A stretch of 64,000 nt of DNA from Ottowia oryzae (GTDB lineage: Bacteria; Pseudomonadota; Gammaproteobacteria; Burkholderiales; Burkholderiaceae_C). Under the pieces are notes generated by a model that was not told the origin of the DNA, made no database searches, and saw only the letters and a program-made list of their open reading frames with translations. The DNA lies in contig NZ_CP027666.1 of NCBI RefSeq assembly GCF_003008535.1, positions 3,027,501-3,091,500 on the forward strand, read 5' to 3'. The translations under genes and the position numbers were made by a program. How positions within the stretch are numbered: the stretch's first letter is position 1; each line of letters opens with the position of its first letter. Shown in pieces: positions 8,500 through 17,157 of this stretch.

Positions 8500-9675
8500 A
8501 TGAAAGCCACCTTCAACTGGGAAGACCCCTTCCAACTGAGCCAGCAGCTGCGCGAAGACGAGCGCCAAGTGCAGGATGCAGCCCGCCAGTATTGCCAGGA
8601 AAAGCTCTTGCCCCGCGTGCAACTGGCCTTTCGCAACGAAACGACAGACGCCGCCATCTTCCGCGAGATGGGCGAGCTGGGCCTCTTGGGCGCCACCATC
8701 CCCGAGCAGTACGGCGGCGCTGGCCTGAACTACGTCTGCTACGGCCTGGTGGCCCGCGAGGTCGAGCGCGTCGATTCCGGCTACCGCAGCATGATGAGCG
8801 TGCAAAGCTCGCTGGTCATGGTGCCCATCAACGAATTCGGCACCGAAGCGCAAAAGCAGAAGTACCTGCCCAAGCTGGCCGCGGGCGAATGGATCGGCTG
8901 CTTCGGCCTGACCGAGCCCAACCACGGCTCCGACCCGGGCAGCATGATCACCCGCGCACGCAAGGTCGATGGCGGCTATTCGATCAGCGGCGCCAAGATG
9001 TGGATCACCAACAGCCCGATCGCCGACGTGTTCGTCGTCTGGGCCAAGGACGATGGCGGGCAAATCCGCGGCTTCATCCTGGAAAAAGGCTGGAAAGGCC
9101 TGTCTGCCCCCGCTATTCACGGCAAGGTGGGCCTGCGCGCCAGCATCACCGGCGAAATCGTCATGGACGAGGTGTTCTGCCCTGAAGAAAACGCCTTTCC
9201 CGACGTGCGCGGCTTGAAAGGCCCTTTCACCTGCCTGAACAGCGCCCGCTACGGCATCGCCTGGGGCGCGATGGGCGCGGCCGAAGACTGCTTCCACCGC
9301 GCCCGCCAGTATGTGCTGGACCGCAACCAGTTCGGCCGCCCCCTGGCCGCCAACCAGCTGATCCAGAAGAAACTGGCCGACATGCTGACCGACATCGGCC
9401 TGGGCCTGCAAGGCGTGCTGCGCCTGGGGCGCATGAAGGACGAAGGCATCGCCCCGGTGGAGCTGACCTCGGTGCTCAAGCGCAACAACTGCGGCAAGGC
9501 CCTCGACATTGCCCGCCAGGCGCGCGACATGATGGGCGGCAACGGCATCAGCGACGAATACGGCGTGGCGCGCCACCTGGTGAACCTGGAAGTCGTCAAC
9601 ACCTACGAAGGCACGCACGATGTGCATGCGCTGATCCTGGGTCGGGCGATCACAGGCATCGCGGCGTTTAATTGA
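8500..9675 (+). CDS. gcdH: Glutaryl-CoA dehydrogenase
   Basis: FAD-dependent oxidative decarboxylation of glutaryl-CoA to crotonyl-CoA, in lysine, tryptophan and glutarate breakdown. The 391-residue protein opens with FNWEDPFQLSQQL, typical of bacterial GcdH, and carries CFGLTEPNHGSDPGSM, WITNSPIADVFVVWAK, DRNQFGRPL and MMGGNGISDEYGVARHL. The predicted catalytic base is E370 in NTYEGTHDVHAL. The ATG at 8500 is supported by this N-terminus and by CCAAGAGAC just upstream. It closes the LysR-controlled cluster and is its most specifically assignable enzyme, pointing to a C5-dicarboxylate-type pathway. Confidence 0.95.
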   Translation: MKATFNWEDPFQLSQQLREDERQVQDAARQYCQEKLLPRVQLAFRNETTDAAIFREMGELGLLGATIPEQYGGAGLNYVCYGLVAREVERVDSGYRSMMSVQSSLVMVPINEFGTEAQKQKYLPKLAAGEWIGCFGLTEPNHGSDPGSMITRARKVDGGYSISGAKMWITNSPIADVFVVWAKDDGGQIRGFILEKGWKGLSAPAIHGKVGLRASITGEIVMDEVFCPEENAFPDVRGLKGPFTCLNSARYGIAWGAMGAAEDCFHRARQYVLDRNQFGRPLAANQLIQKKLADMLTDIGLGLQGVLRLGRMKDEGIAPVELTSVLKRNNCGKALDIARQARDMMGGNGISDEYGVARHLVNLEVVNTYEGTHDVHALILGRAITGIAAFN

Positions 9676-9732
9676 GGCCTCTGAGGCGTTGGCGCGCCTT
9701 GCTGGCCGGGGTGGCATGCACCTGTGCGACCG

Positions 9733-10113
9733 CTACGCCCGGCCAGAAGGTTGTAGGGCACGCGCGGCGGCTTCAATTTCACCCTCGAAATCGCACGATG
9801 GCGCCACTCTCATGCCGCGTTCCCGCAAGCCAACGACCAGCTGAACGCACTCCGAGAAAAACGTCTCGAACGTCACGCCTGCATTGGCGGCTTCGATATC
9901 CGCATAGTGCCGCCAAAGGGTGCAGTCGTCTTGCGTGTCGTCCAGCGGTAAATGCCGGGTCTGCGCACGCGCAGTGATGTCCAGTGCAGAAAGGGCGGCG
10001 CCGCTTGCAGACACACCGCCGCGCGCGATCTCATGTACCGCCGCTTGGTAGGCATGCTCATCCACCGCATCGGCTACATAGAGCTTGCAAAAGAGATCGT
10101 CGCGTGCATTCAT
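9733..10113 (-). CDS. Small acidic protein, candidate immunity partner
   Basis: I do not recognise a family. The product is 126 residues from ATG at 10113 (MNARDDLFCKLYVADAVDEH); a TTG at 10152 would add 13 residues and overlap the upstream gene. It is rich in Asp and Glu, predicted mostly helical, cytoplasmic, with no signal peptide or membrane segment. It starts 26 bases after the stop of the nucleotidyltransferase-like protein on the same strand and ends the islet. Size, acidity and position fit an immunity protein or antitoxin for that gene, but this is inference from arrangement only. Confidence 0.55.
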   Translation of the reverse strand: MNARDDLFCKLYVADAVDEHAYQAAVHEIARGGVSASGAALSALDITARAQTRHLPLDDTQDDCTLWRHYADIEAANAGVTFETFFSECVQLVVGLRERGMRVAPSCDFEGEIEAAARALQPSGRA

Positions 10114-10139
10114 TTTGTCGTGCTGCCAGCAACGGTCCG

Positions 10140-11423
10140 TCAGCGGAACCAACCTTTGATCGCATCCACGGCGCTGGACACCGCGCTGCCGACCAGCTTG
10201 TCAACACCGCCGGCACGCAAAGCCTGATCGGCAAGATACCCGCCCACCAAGCCAACGCCCGCACCAATTACCGTGCCGACGCCAGGCACGATGCTGCCGA
10301 TAGCCGCCCCGGCGGCGGCGCCTGCCAAGGCCGATCCACCGGCAACCACCGCGTCGCCAGCAACGTTGCCGATGGCCTTAGAGTCGCCGCGCGCCAGACC
10401 ATCGCGGTTTTCGTAGATCGATATGCCGGCGCCGATCACCGCGCCTGCGGCCCCCGCACCGGCCAGGCGCGTGCCTGCCACGCGCGCACCGTTACCCAAA
10501 CCGCGCTCAATGGCGCTGCCGGCCGCACGGTCGGCAGCTCGCACGAGGCCATTCTCGGTCACGGCATAGGTGGTGCCCACCGCGGCGGCGTGCGCGCTTT
10601 CGGTCAGCACGTCACGCGCCTCAGCGCCTGTGAGGGTGCGATCGCGCAGCGCGTTGGCGGCACTTACGGCACCGCCAATGGCACCAGCAACCAAGGCACC
10701 CTGCCCCGCTGCACGCGCCGTCGCGACACGGGCGCTGGGGACATCCATCGTGGGCGATGTATCGAAAAGGCCGCCACGACGCACGACCGAAAGATCGACC
10801 CGTTCATTAACGGCTGGCTGAGTCTGGAGGATGTCGGAGCCGATCGCCTTCGCTGTACTCGACAACCTGGCCTCGCCAGCCTGAACAAGCCCGACTTCAT
10901 TAGCCCTGACGCGCGTTTTTTCCAGGTTGGATCCGGGATTGGGTGACGACAACGTGGACTGCGCTTTGCTGTTGATAAAACGGTCAAATTCTTGCGGTGA
11001 AACGCGGATGGCCAAATCGATGTCCGAGCTTGGCTTGGCTGTGCGCGCCGCGCGGCTGCCCTGAACCACGATGTCGCTGCCCAAGCCGCGCTGCTGCGCT
11101 GCGTCGCGCACCTTGCGCGCGACGCCGTCGAATTGGCGGTCGGTCAGACCTTGCGGCGTGGTGTTGAGGCGATCGGCTGCGCGGGCGCCGGCCATGCCAC
11201 CAAGTATCAGCGGCGAGGCGCCGCCGGCCTCAAGCTCACCGTTCTCGCGCGGCTGCTCAGCTGCGCCTTGTACAAGCTGCCGACGCTCATCAGTATCCGC
11301 CAATTTCCAATGCAGCCGATCAACATGTGCAGGCGCTGGCCGAGACATGACGTCATCGGCATTCGGTGGATTCGAGGAGTGAACAGTCCCCCTTGAAGAT
11401 GTTTGGGCAGATTCAATTTGCAT
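10140..11423 (-). CDS. Nucleotidyltransferase-fold protein with glycine-zipper tail, candidate toxin
   Basis: A 427-residue protein of unknown family in two parts. Residues 1-80 are polar and low in hydrophobics. About 100-215 show a nucleotidyltransferase-fold signature: GSRAARTAKPSSDIDLAI at 122-139 (GS, then D134 and D136) and a third acidic residue in RVDLSVV (D210). About 225-427 is a series of Ala/Gly-rich hydrophobic stretches (for instance AGAAAGAAIGSIVPG, then GAGVGLVGGYLADQAL) resembling glycine-zipper membrane segments. No signal peptide. Neighbouring DNA drops to about 52-58% GC in several lines, below the surroundings, suggesting acquisition. The combination resembles secreted polymorphic toxins that modify a target by nucleotide transfer, but target and secretion route are unknown. 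No strong ribosome-binding site; Met26 is an alternative start. Confidence 0.6.
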   Translation of the reverse strand: MQIESAQTSSRGTVHSSNPPNADDVMSRPAPAHVDRLHWKLADTDERRQLVQGAAEQPRENGELEAGGASPLILGGMAGARAADRLNTTPQGLTDRQFDGVARKVRDAAQQRGLGSDIVVQGSRAARTAKPSSDIDLAIRVSPQEFDRFINSKAQSTLSSPNPGSNLEKTRVRANEVGLVQAGEARLSSTAKAIGSDILQTQPAVNERVDLSVVRRGGLFDTSPTMDVPSARVATARAAGQGALVAGAIGGAVSAANALRDRTLTGAEARDVLTESAHAAAVGTTYAVTENGLVRAADRAAGSAIERGLGNGARVAGTRLAGAGAAGAVIGAGISIYENRDGLARGDSKAIGNVAGDAVVAGGSALAGAAAGAAIGSIVPGVGTVIGAGVGLVGGYLADQALRAGGVDKLVGSAVSSAVDAIKGWFR

Positions 11424-11660
11424 GGCGAACGCGCACTGGAAACTAAGATGTCACGGAGGCTGGTATCTTCCTCCAATACCCACGATCTGACACTGGGATC
11501 GTTCCTAGCTGGGAGTCTTACTAGGTGGTTTCCATGTCCGGTTCAGACTCCCCCTGCACGGCTTCCCGGTCATCCCGTGTGAACGCTGCGCCGCTGCCGT
11601 GACCGATGACCCTGCCCGTTGGGTTGCGATGCTGCTTTCCGCCTTTTTTCACTAAAACCT
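11424..11660. other. Intergenic region of the accessory islet, nothing clear
   Basis: About 237 bases between the divergent toxin-like gene and ribF. Base composition is less GC-rich than the surroundings. I see no convincing open reading frame, promoter consensus, tRNA or riboswitch fold. It may hold the promoters of both flanking genes. Confidence 0.4.
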
Positions 11661-12683
11661 ATGAAAATCTTCCGCGGCCTGCACCACCCTGGCATCGCGC
11701 CGGGCTGCGCGCTCACCATCGGCAACTTTGATGGCGTGCACCGTGGCCACCAGGCCATGCTGGCGCTGCTGAAAAGCGAAGCGGCGCAGCGCGGCGTGCC
11801 CAGCTGCGTGATGACGTTTGAGCCGCACCCGCGCGACTACTTTGCCGCCTTGCTGGCCAAGCCCGATCTGGCGCCTGCGCGGGTCTGCACGTTTCGCGAC
11901 AAGTTGGCCGAGTTGGCGCGCAGCGGGGTTGATCAGGCCATCGTGCTGCCCTTCAACGAGGCGCTGGCCACCCAAAGCGCCGAGGCGTTCATTGAAGAGA
12001 CCCTGGTGCGCGACCTGGGCGTGCGTTACGTGCTGGTGGGGGATGACTTCCGGTTTGGCGCCCAACGTTCAGGCGACTACGCCATGCTGGACGCTGCGGG
12101 TGCCCGCCTGGGTTTCGATGTGGCGCGGATGATGAGCTACGAGGTACATGGCCTGCGCGTGTCCAGCTCAGCGGTGCGCGACGCGCTGGCCGCCGGGCGC
12201 ATGGACGACGCGGCAGCCCTGCTGGGGCGCCCCTACAGCATCAGCGGGCACGTGGTGCACGGGCGCAAGCTGGGCCGCGCGCTGGCAGAAAGCGCGCCCG
12301 GCAAGGCGGATGGTTTTCGCACGCTGAACCTGCGCTTTTCGCGCCGCGCGCATGCGTGGAAGCCTGCGGCCAGTGGCATCTTTGTGGTGCAGGTGCACGG
12401 CCTGGCCGATCACCCCCTGTCCGGCGTGGCCAACCTGGGCGTGCGCCCGTCGCTGGACCCGAACGACGTGAACGGCGGGCGCGTGCTGCTCGAAACGCAT
12501 GTTCTGAACTGGCCCGCCGCCCTGGGCGCCGAGGGGGCCTACGGTAAAATCATCCGCGTGGACCTGCTGCACAAACTGCACGACGAGTTGCGCTATCACA
12601 GCCTGGCGGCACTGACCGAGGGCATCGCGCGCGACTGCGACGACGCGCGCGCCTGGTTGAGCGCCCGCGGCGGCCGAATTTGA
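11661..12683 (+). CDS. ribF: Bifunctional riboflavin kinase / FAD synthetase
   Basis: Phosphorylates riboflavin to FMN and adenylates FMN to FAD. The 340-residue protein has the N-terminal nucleotidyltransferase module with GNFDGVHRGHQ (residues 21-31) and VLVGDDFRFGAQRSGD, then the C-terminal flavokinase module (GHVVHGRKLGRALAES). In the kinase, the usual GFPTAN metal/ATP motif reads GFRTLN after a short insertion, keeping the Thr and Asn. The ATG at 11661 is chosen from the family N-terminus. ribF followed by ileS and lspA is a conserved proteobacterial order; here 125 bases with a palindromic repeat separate ribF from ileS. Confidence 0.95.
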   Translation: MKIFRGLHHPGIAPGCALTIGNFDGVHRGHQAMLALLKSEAAQRGVPSCVMTFEPHPRDYFAALLAKPDLAPARVCTFRDKLAELARSGVDQAIVLPFNEALATQSAEAFIEETLVRDLGVRYVLVGDDFRFGAQRSGDYAMLDAAGARLGFDVARMMSYEVHGLRVSSSAVRDALAAGRMDDAAALLGRPYSISGHVVHGRKLGRALAESAPGKADGFRTLNLRFSRRAHAWKPAASGIFVVQVHGLADHPLSGVANLGVRPSLDPNDVNGGRVLLETHVLNWPAALGAEGAYGKIIRVDLLHKLHDELRYHSLAALTEGIARDCDDARAWLSARGGRI

Positions 12684-12732
12684 TGGGGCGGCGGACGGCC
12701 TGCCTCCTGCGTCCGCACAGCGCCCCACTCCT

Positions 12733-12788
12733 GTTTTCATAGCTGCCAGCGCTTGTCAGCCAAGCGCCAGCAGCTGTTTTGATTCAGA
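12733..12788. repeat. Palindromic repeat, copy 2 (best-formed)
   Basis: Left arm AGCTGCCAGCGCTTG (12741-12755), 5-base loop, right arm CAAGCGCCAGCAGCT (12761-12775); 13 of 15 positions pair. AT-rich sequence flanks it on both sides. It lies between ribF and ileS, ending about 20 bases before the ileS start. Confidence 0.8.
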
Positions 12789-12808
12789 TTTAAAAGCATT
12801 CCCCCGCC

Positions 12809-15751
12809 ATGAGTTCCGACAGCAAGACCGACTACCGCAAAACCCTCAACCTGCCCGACACGCCCTTCCCCATGCGCGGCGACTTGCCCAAGCGCGAGCC
12901 GGGCTGGGTTGAGGAATGGGACGAAAACGGCCTGTACCGCCGCCTGCGCCAGGCGCGCGCGGGGCGCGAGAAATTCATCCTTCACGACGGCCCGCCCTAC
13001 GCCAATGGTCAGTTGCACGCCGGGCACGCGGTCAACAAGATCCTGAAGGACATGATCGTCAAGACGCGGCAGCTCAAGGGCATGGACGCGCATTACGTGC
13101 CGGGCTGGGACTGCCACGGCCTGCCCATCGAAAACCAGATCGAAAAGCTGTACGGCCGCAACCTGAGCCGCGACGAGATGCAGGCCAAGGGCCGCGCCTA
13201 CGCCACCGAGCAAATCGCGCAGCAGATGGTCAGCTTCAAGCGCCTGGGCGTGCTGGGCGAGTGGGACAACCCGTACAAGACCATGAACTTCGCCAACGAG
13301 GCGGGGGAATTGCGCCTGTTCAAGCGCCTGATCGAACGTGGTTACGTCTACCGCGGCCTGAAGCCGGTGTACTGGTGCTTTGACTGCGGATCGGCCCTGG
13401 CCGAGGCCGAGATCGAATACCAGGACAAGAAGAGCAACACGGTGGACGTGGCCTTCGAAGCGGCCGAGCCCGGCCAGCTGGCCGCCGCCTTCGGCCTGCC
13501 CAAGCTGGACAAACCCGCCTTCGTCGTTATCTGGACGACCACCGCCTGGACCATCCCGGCCAACCAGGCGCTGAACCTCGGCCCGCACATCGAATACGCG
13601 CTGGTCGATACGCCCAAGGGCGTGCTGCTGCTGGCCAAGGCGCGGGTCGAAGACAGCCTGAAGCGCTTCGGCCTGGAGGGCACGGTGATCGCCACCGCCA
13701 TGGGCGACAAGCTGGCGGGCCTGAACTTCAAGCACCCGCTGTACGACGTGCCCAGCGAAGACGGCACCTACGGCTACCGCCGCGTGGCGCCCGTGTACCT
13801 GGCCGACTACGCCACCGACACCGACGGCACGGGTATCGTGCACTCGGCGCCCGCCTACGGTATCGAGGATTTCAACTCCTGCGTGGCCCACGGCCTGGCG
13901 CATGCCGACATCCTGAACCCGGTGCAAGGCGGCGGCAGCTACGAGGCCGATTGGCCCCTGTTCGGCGGCCTGAACATCTGGAAGGCCGTGCCCGTGGTCA
14001 TCCAGACGCTGCAGGACGCGGGCCGCCTGCTGGCCACCAGCACCATCACGCACAGCTACCCGCACTGCTGGCGCCACAAGTCGCCCGTGATCTACCGCGC
14101 TGCCTCGCAATGGTTCGTGCGCATGGACGAAGGCGAAGGCGTGCTCACGAAGGACAAGGCGCCCGAATCGCTGCGCACCACCGCGCTGCGCGCCATCGAA
14201 GACACCAACTTCTACCCGCCCAACGGCAAGGCGCGCCTGCGCGACATGATCGCCGGGCGGCCCGACTGGGTCATCAGCCGCCAGCGCGCCTGGGGCGTGC
14301 CGATCGCCTTCTTCCTGCACAAGGACACGGACGAGCTGCACCCGCGCACCCTGGAAATCCTGGACCAGGCGGCCGACATCATCGAGCAAGGCGGCATCGA
14401 GGCTTGGAGCCGCGTGACGGCCGAGGAAATCCTGGGCGACGAAGACGCGCAGAACTACCGCAAGTTCAACGACATCCTGGAAGTGTGGTTCGACTCGGGC
14501 TCCACCTTCTTCCACGTGCTGTGCGGTACGCACCCGAACGAACATCACGCGGCCATTGACCCGCGCACTGGCGCTCCGGGTCCCGAGGCCGATCTGTACC
14601 TGGAAGGCCACGACCAGCACCGCGGCTGGTTCCACAGCTCGCTGCTGCTGGCGTCGGCCATCCGCGGCCGCGCACCTTACCGCAACCTGCTCACCCACGG
14701 TTTCACCGTGGACGCGCAAGGCCGCAAGATGAGCAAGTCGCTGGGCAACGGCATCGACTTGACCGAGGCCAACAAGAAGTGGGGCGCGGAAATCCTGCGC
14801 CTGTGGGTGGCGTCCAGCGACTATTCGGGCGACATCGCGGGCGACGACAAGATCATGGCGCGGGTGATCGACACCTACCGCCGCATCCGCAACACGCTGC
14901 GCTTCCTGCTTGCCAACACCAGCGACTTCGACCCCGTCACCGAAGCCGTGCCGCTAGACCAGCTGCTGGAGGTGGACCGCTGGGCGCTGTCGCGCGCGGC
15001 CGAGTTCCAGCGCGAGGTGCTGGCGCACTTCGAGCTGTATGAGTTTCACCCCGTGGTGGCCAAGCTGGCGCTGTTCAGCTCGGAAGACCTGGGCGGCTTC
15101 TACCTGGACGTGCTCAAGGACCGCCTGTACACCACCGCGCCCAAGAGCCTGGCACGCCGCAGCGCGCAGACGGCGCTGTGGCACCTGACGCAGGCCATGC
15201 TGCGCTGGATGGCGCCCTTCCTCAGCTTTACCGCCGAAGAAGCGTGGAAGATCTTTGGCAACAGCGATTCCATCTTTCTTGAGGAGTTCTGGTCGCTGCC
15301 CGAGCCGGATGCAGCGCTGCTGGCCAAGTGGGCGCGCGTGCGTGAAATCCGCGGAATCGTCAATAAGGAAGTTGAAACCCTGCGCGAAAAAGGCCTTATT
15401 GGCTCGTCTCTACAAGCGAACGTAACCATCGAGGCCCCGACAACGAAACAAGGGGGGGCAGTTGGTGCTCAATTGCGCTCACAAGGGTTAGATGTCTGGG
15501 GCGGAATTGATTACGACCTGCTGCAGAGCTTGGGAGATGACCTCCGGTTTGTCCTTATCACTTCACAAGCTGTGTTGAAGAAAGCCGTAGATGACGGCGG
15601 TCACATCCAAGTATCCGCCAGTACGTCGTTGAAGTGCGAACGCTGCTGGCACTACACCGACGACGTCGGCCAAGACGCGACGCACCCCACCCTGTGTGGC
15701 CGCTGCATCAGCAACCTGTTCGGCGCGGGCGAAACGCGCACGGTAGCCTGA
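12809..15751 (+). CDS. ileS: Isoleucyl-tRNA synthetase
   Basis: Charges tRNA-Ile with isoleucine in the cytoplasm. The 980-residue class I synthetase has the HIGH-type motif in NGQLHAGHAVNKILK (HAGH at 70-73), WDCHGLPIE, the editing domain (VIWTTTAWTIPANQALN) and the KMSKS loop near residues 641-645 (GRKMSKSLGNG). The C-terminal zinc finger, about residues 943-966, uses CERC and CGRC. About 85 residues before the zinc finger (15.36-15.60 kb) are encoded with distinctly lower GC than the rest of the gene. lspA follows after one base. Confidence 0.98.
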   Translation: MSSDSKTDYRKTLNLPDTPFPMRGDLPKREPGWVEEWDENGLYRRLRQARAGREKFILHDGPPYANGQLHAGHAVNKILKDMIVKTRQLKGMDAHYVPGWDCHGLPIENQIEKLYGRNLSRDEMQAKGRAYATEQIAQQMVSFKRLGVLGEWDNPYKTMNFANEAGELRLFKRLIERGYVYRGLKPVYWCFDCGSALAEAEIEYQDKKSNTVDVAFEAAEPGQLAAAFGLPKLDKPAFVVIWTTTAWTIPANQALNLGPHIEYALVDTPKGVLLLAKARVEDSLKRFGLEGTVIATAMGDKLAGLNFKHPLYDVPSEDGTYGYRRVAPVYLADYATDTDGTGIVHSAPAYGIEDFNSCVAHGLAHADILNPVQGGGSYEADWPLFGGLNIWKAVPVVIQTLQDAGRLLATSTITHSYPHCWRHKSPVIYRAASQWFVRMDEGEGVLTKDKAPESLRTTALRAIEDTNFYPPNGKARLRDMIAGRPDWVISRQRAWGVPIAFFLHKDTDELHPRTLEILDQAADIIEQGGIEAWSRVTAEEILGDEDAQNYRKFNDILEVWFDSGSTFFHVLCGTHPNEHHAAIDPRTGAPGPEADLYLEGHDQHRGWFHSSLLLASAIRGRAPYRNLLTHGFTVDAQGRKMSKSLGNGIDLTEANKKWGAEILRLWVASSDYSGDIAGDDKIMARVIDTYRRIRNTLRFLLANTSDFDPVTEAVPLDQLLEVDRWALSRAAEFQREVLAHFELYEFHPVVAKLALFSSEDLGGFYLDVLKDRLYTTAPKSLARRSAQTALWHLTQAMLRWMAPFLSFTAEEAWKIFGNSDSIFLEEFWSLPEPDAALLAKWARVREIRGIVNKEVETLREKGLIGSSLQANVTIEAPTTKQGGAVGAQLRSQGLDVWGGIDYDLLQSLGDDLRFVLITSQAVLKKAVDDGGHIQVSASTSLKCERCWHYTDDVGQDATHPTLCGRCISNLFGAGETRTVA

Positions 15752-15752
15752 C

Positions 15753-16268
15753 ATGGCCGGCACCCGCTCATCCAGCCGCGCGATGCTGCTGTGGCTGGCG
15801 CTGGCCGGCGTGGTGGCTGTGGCCGACCAGCTGATCAAGCAGTACATCCTGGGCAACTACCGCCTGGGCGATAGCACCACCGTCACCAGCTTCTTCAACA
15901 TCGTTCGGGCGCACAACCCGGGCGCGGCGTTCTCCTTCCTGGCGGGCGCGGGCGGCTGGCAGCGCTGGTTCTTCATCGCGCTGGCCTTGGGCGCGGTGGG
16001 CTTCATCGTGTGGCTGCTGCGCGCGCATCCGGGGCAAAAGCTGTTCGCCTTCAGCCTGAGCATGATCATGGGCGGCGCCATCGGCAACGTGGTCGACCGC
16101 ATGCTGCACGGCTATGTGGTGGACTACCTCGACTTCCACTGGGACTTTCTCGGCGCGCTGTTTCGCGGCGGGCACTTCCCCGCGTTCAACCTGGCCGACG
16201 CCGCCATCACGGCGGGCGCCATCGGCCTGATTCTGGACGAGCTGCTGCGCGTGCGCCGGGGGCGCTGA
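15753..16268 (+). CDS. lspA: Lipoprotein signal peptidase (signal peptidase II)
   Basis: Inner-membrane aspartyl protease that removes signal peptides from diacylglyceryl-modified prolipoproteins. The 171-residue product has four predicted membrane helices and the conserved blocks VADQLIKQ, NPGAAFSFL, GGAIGNVVDR (catalytic D115), VVDYLDF and FPAFNLADAAI (catalytic D149). One base separates it from the ileS stop, so co-transcription is almost certain, matching the conserved ileS-lspA order. Substrates in this window include the two tandem lipoproteins between carA and carB. Confidence 0.97.
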   Translation: MAGTRSSSRAMLLWLALAGVVAVADQLIKQYILGNYRLGDSTTVTSFFNIVRAHNPGAAFSFLAGAGGWQRWFFIALALGAVGFIVWLLRAHPGQKLFAFSLSMIMGGAIGNVVDRMLHGYVVDYLDFHWDFLGALFRGGHFPAFNLADAAITAGAIGLILDELLRVRRGR

Positions 16269-16359
16269 CGGGCGCCACCAGCGGCTGCGCTGCCGGTTTG
16301 CCAGCCTGGGGCCACAGGGGTAAAGTGGCCTGGGTAGTTACAGCTTGAAGGAGCAACCC

Positions 16360-16929
16360 ATGGTCCGACCCAATGCCGACGATCTTGCCACCGCGATGGG
16401 CAAAAGCTGGTGGCTGCTGCTGCTGCGCGGGCTGGTCGCCATCGCGTTCGCCCTGCTGACCTGGCTGCAGCCCGCCGCATCGCTGGCCGCCATGGTGCTG
16501 GTCTTCGGCATCTACGTGTTGGCCGACGGCGTGCTGGGTATTTGGGCCGCGCTGTCGGGGCGCAAGAACCACCGCCATTGGTGGGTGCTGCTGCTGTGGG
16601 GCCTGGTCAGCGTGGCGGTGGGCGCCATGACCTTTCTGGCCCCCGCCGTCACCGGGCTGGTGCTGCTGATGTACATCGCCGCCTGGGCCATCGTGACGGG
16701 CGTGTTGCAGATCGTGGCGGCCTTCCGCCTGCGCAAGGAAATCCAGGGCGAATGGCTGATGGGCCTGATGGGCGTGCTGTCCGTGGCGTTCGGCCTGCTG
16801 CTGGTCGCCCAGCCCGGTGCGGGCGCCCTGGCCGTGGCCTGGATCATCGCCACGTACGCGTTCATCTTCGGCGCATTGACGGTGATGATGGCGTTCAAGG
16901 TGCGCAAGTTCGCCAACCATTTCGGTTGA
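16360..16929 (+). CDS. HdeD-like (DUF308) small membrane protein
   Basis: A 189-residue integral membrane protein with about six hydrophobic helices (for example WWLLLLRGLVAIAFALLTWL near the start, and LVSVAVGAMTFLAPAVTGLV), the pattern of HdeD/DUF308 proteins associated with acid resistance in enterobacteria. The biochemical role of the family is unclear. The ATG at 16360 follows a good GAAGGAG site at 16347-16353; a TTG 15 bases upstream overlaps that site. It stands alone, 91 bases after lspA and convergent with the quinone reductase gene. Confidence 0.82.
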   Translation: MVRPNADDLATAMGKSWWLLLLRGLVAIAFALLTWLQPAASLAAMVLVFGIYVLADGVLGIWAALSGRKNHRHWWVLLLWGLVSVAVGAMTFLAPAVTGLVLLMYIAAWAIVTGVLQIVAAFRLRKEIQGEWLMGLMGVLSVAFGLLLVAQPGAGALAVAWIIATYAFIFGALTVMMAFKVRKFANHFG

Positions 16930-17026
16930 CCTGGGGGCGCCAGCAGCACAGGCGCCTCGCCCCATTTTCATGAGGCCGGACCATCGCGGCGCGTCGATTG
17001 ATCGCGTGTGAATCGACGCGCTTTCG

Positions 17027-17078
17027 CTATCAATTGAATAGCTTCTAGCGCAGGCACCACCTGCGCTAAAAGGCTTTT
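17027..17078. repeat. Palindromic repeat, copy 3
   Basis: A perfect 9-base stem TAGCGCAGG (17046-17054) / CCTGCGCTA (17060-17068) with outer AAT-AGCTT and AAAGGCTTTTT flanks. It lies between the convergent HdeD-like and quinone reductase genes, where the stem and the following T-run could also end transcription on the plus strand. Confidence 0.75.
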
Positions 17079-17157
17079 TCTTTACCCATCCACCTTCGGT
17101 CGCCGCTTCAGGCCTCGCCAGCCGCACCCGCAGGCATGCACGGCAGGCGGCGGCGGA

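Noticed and set aside
17041..17078. Hairpin considered only as an intrinsic terminator
   Set aside because: It can act so, but arms and flanks match the dispersed repeat family, so it is reported as a repeat copy.
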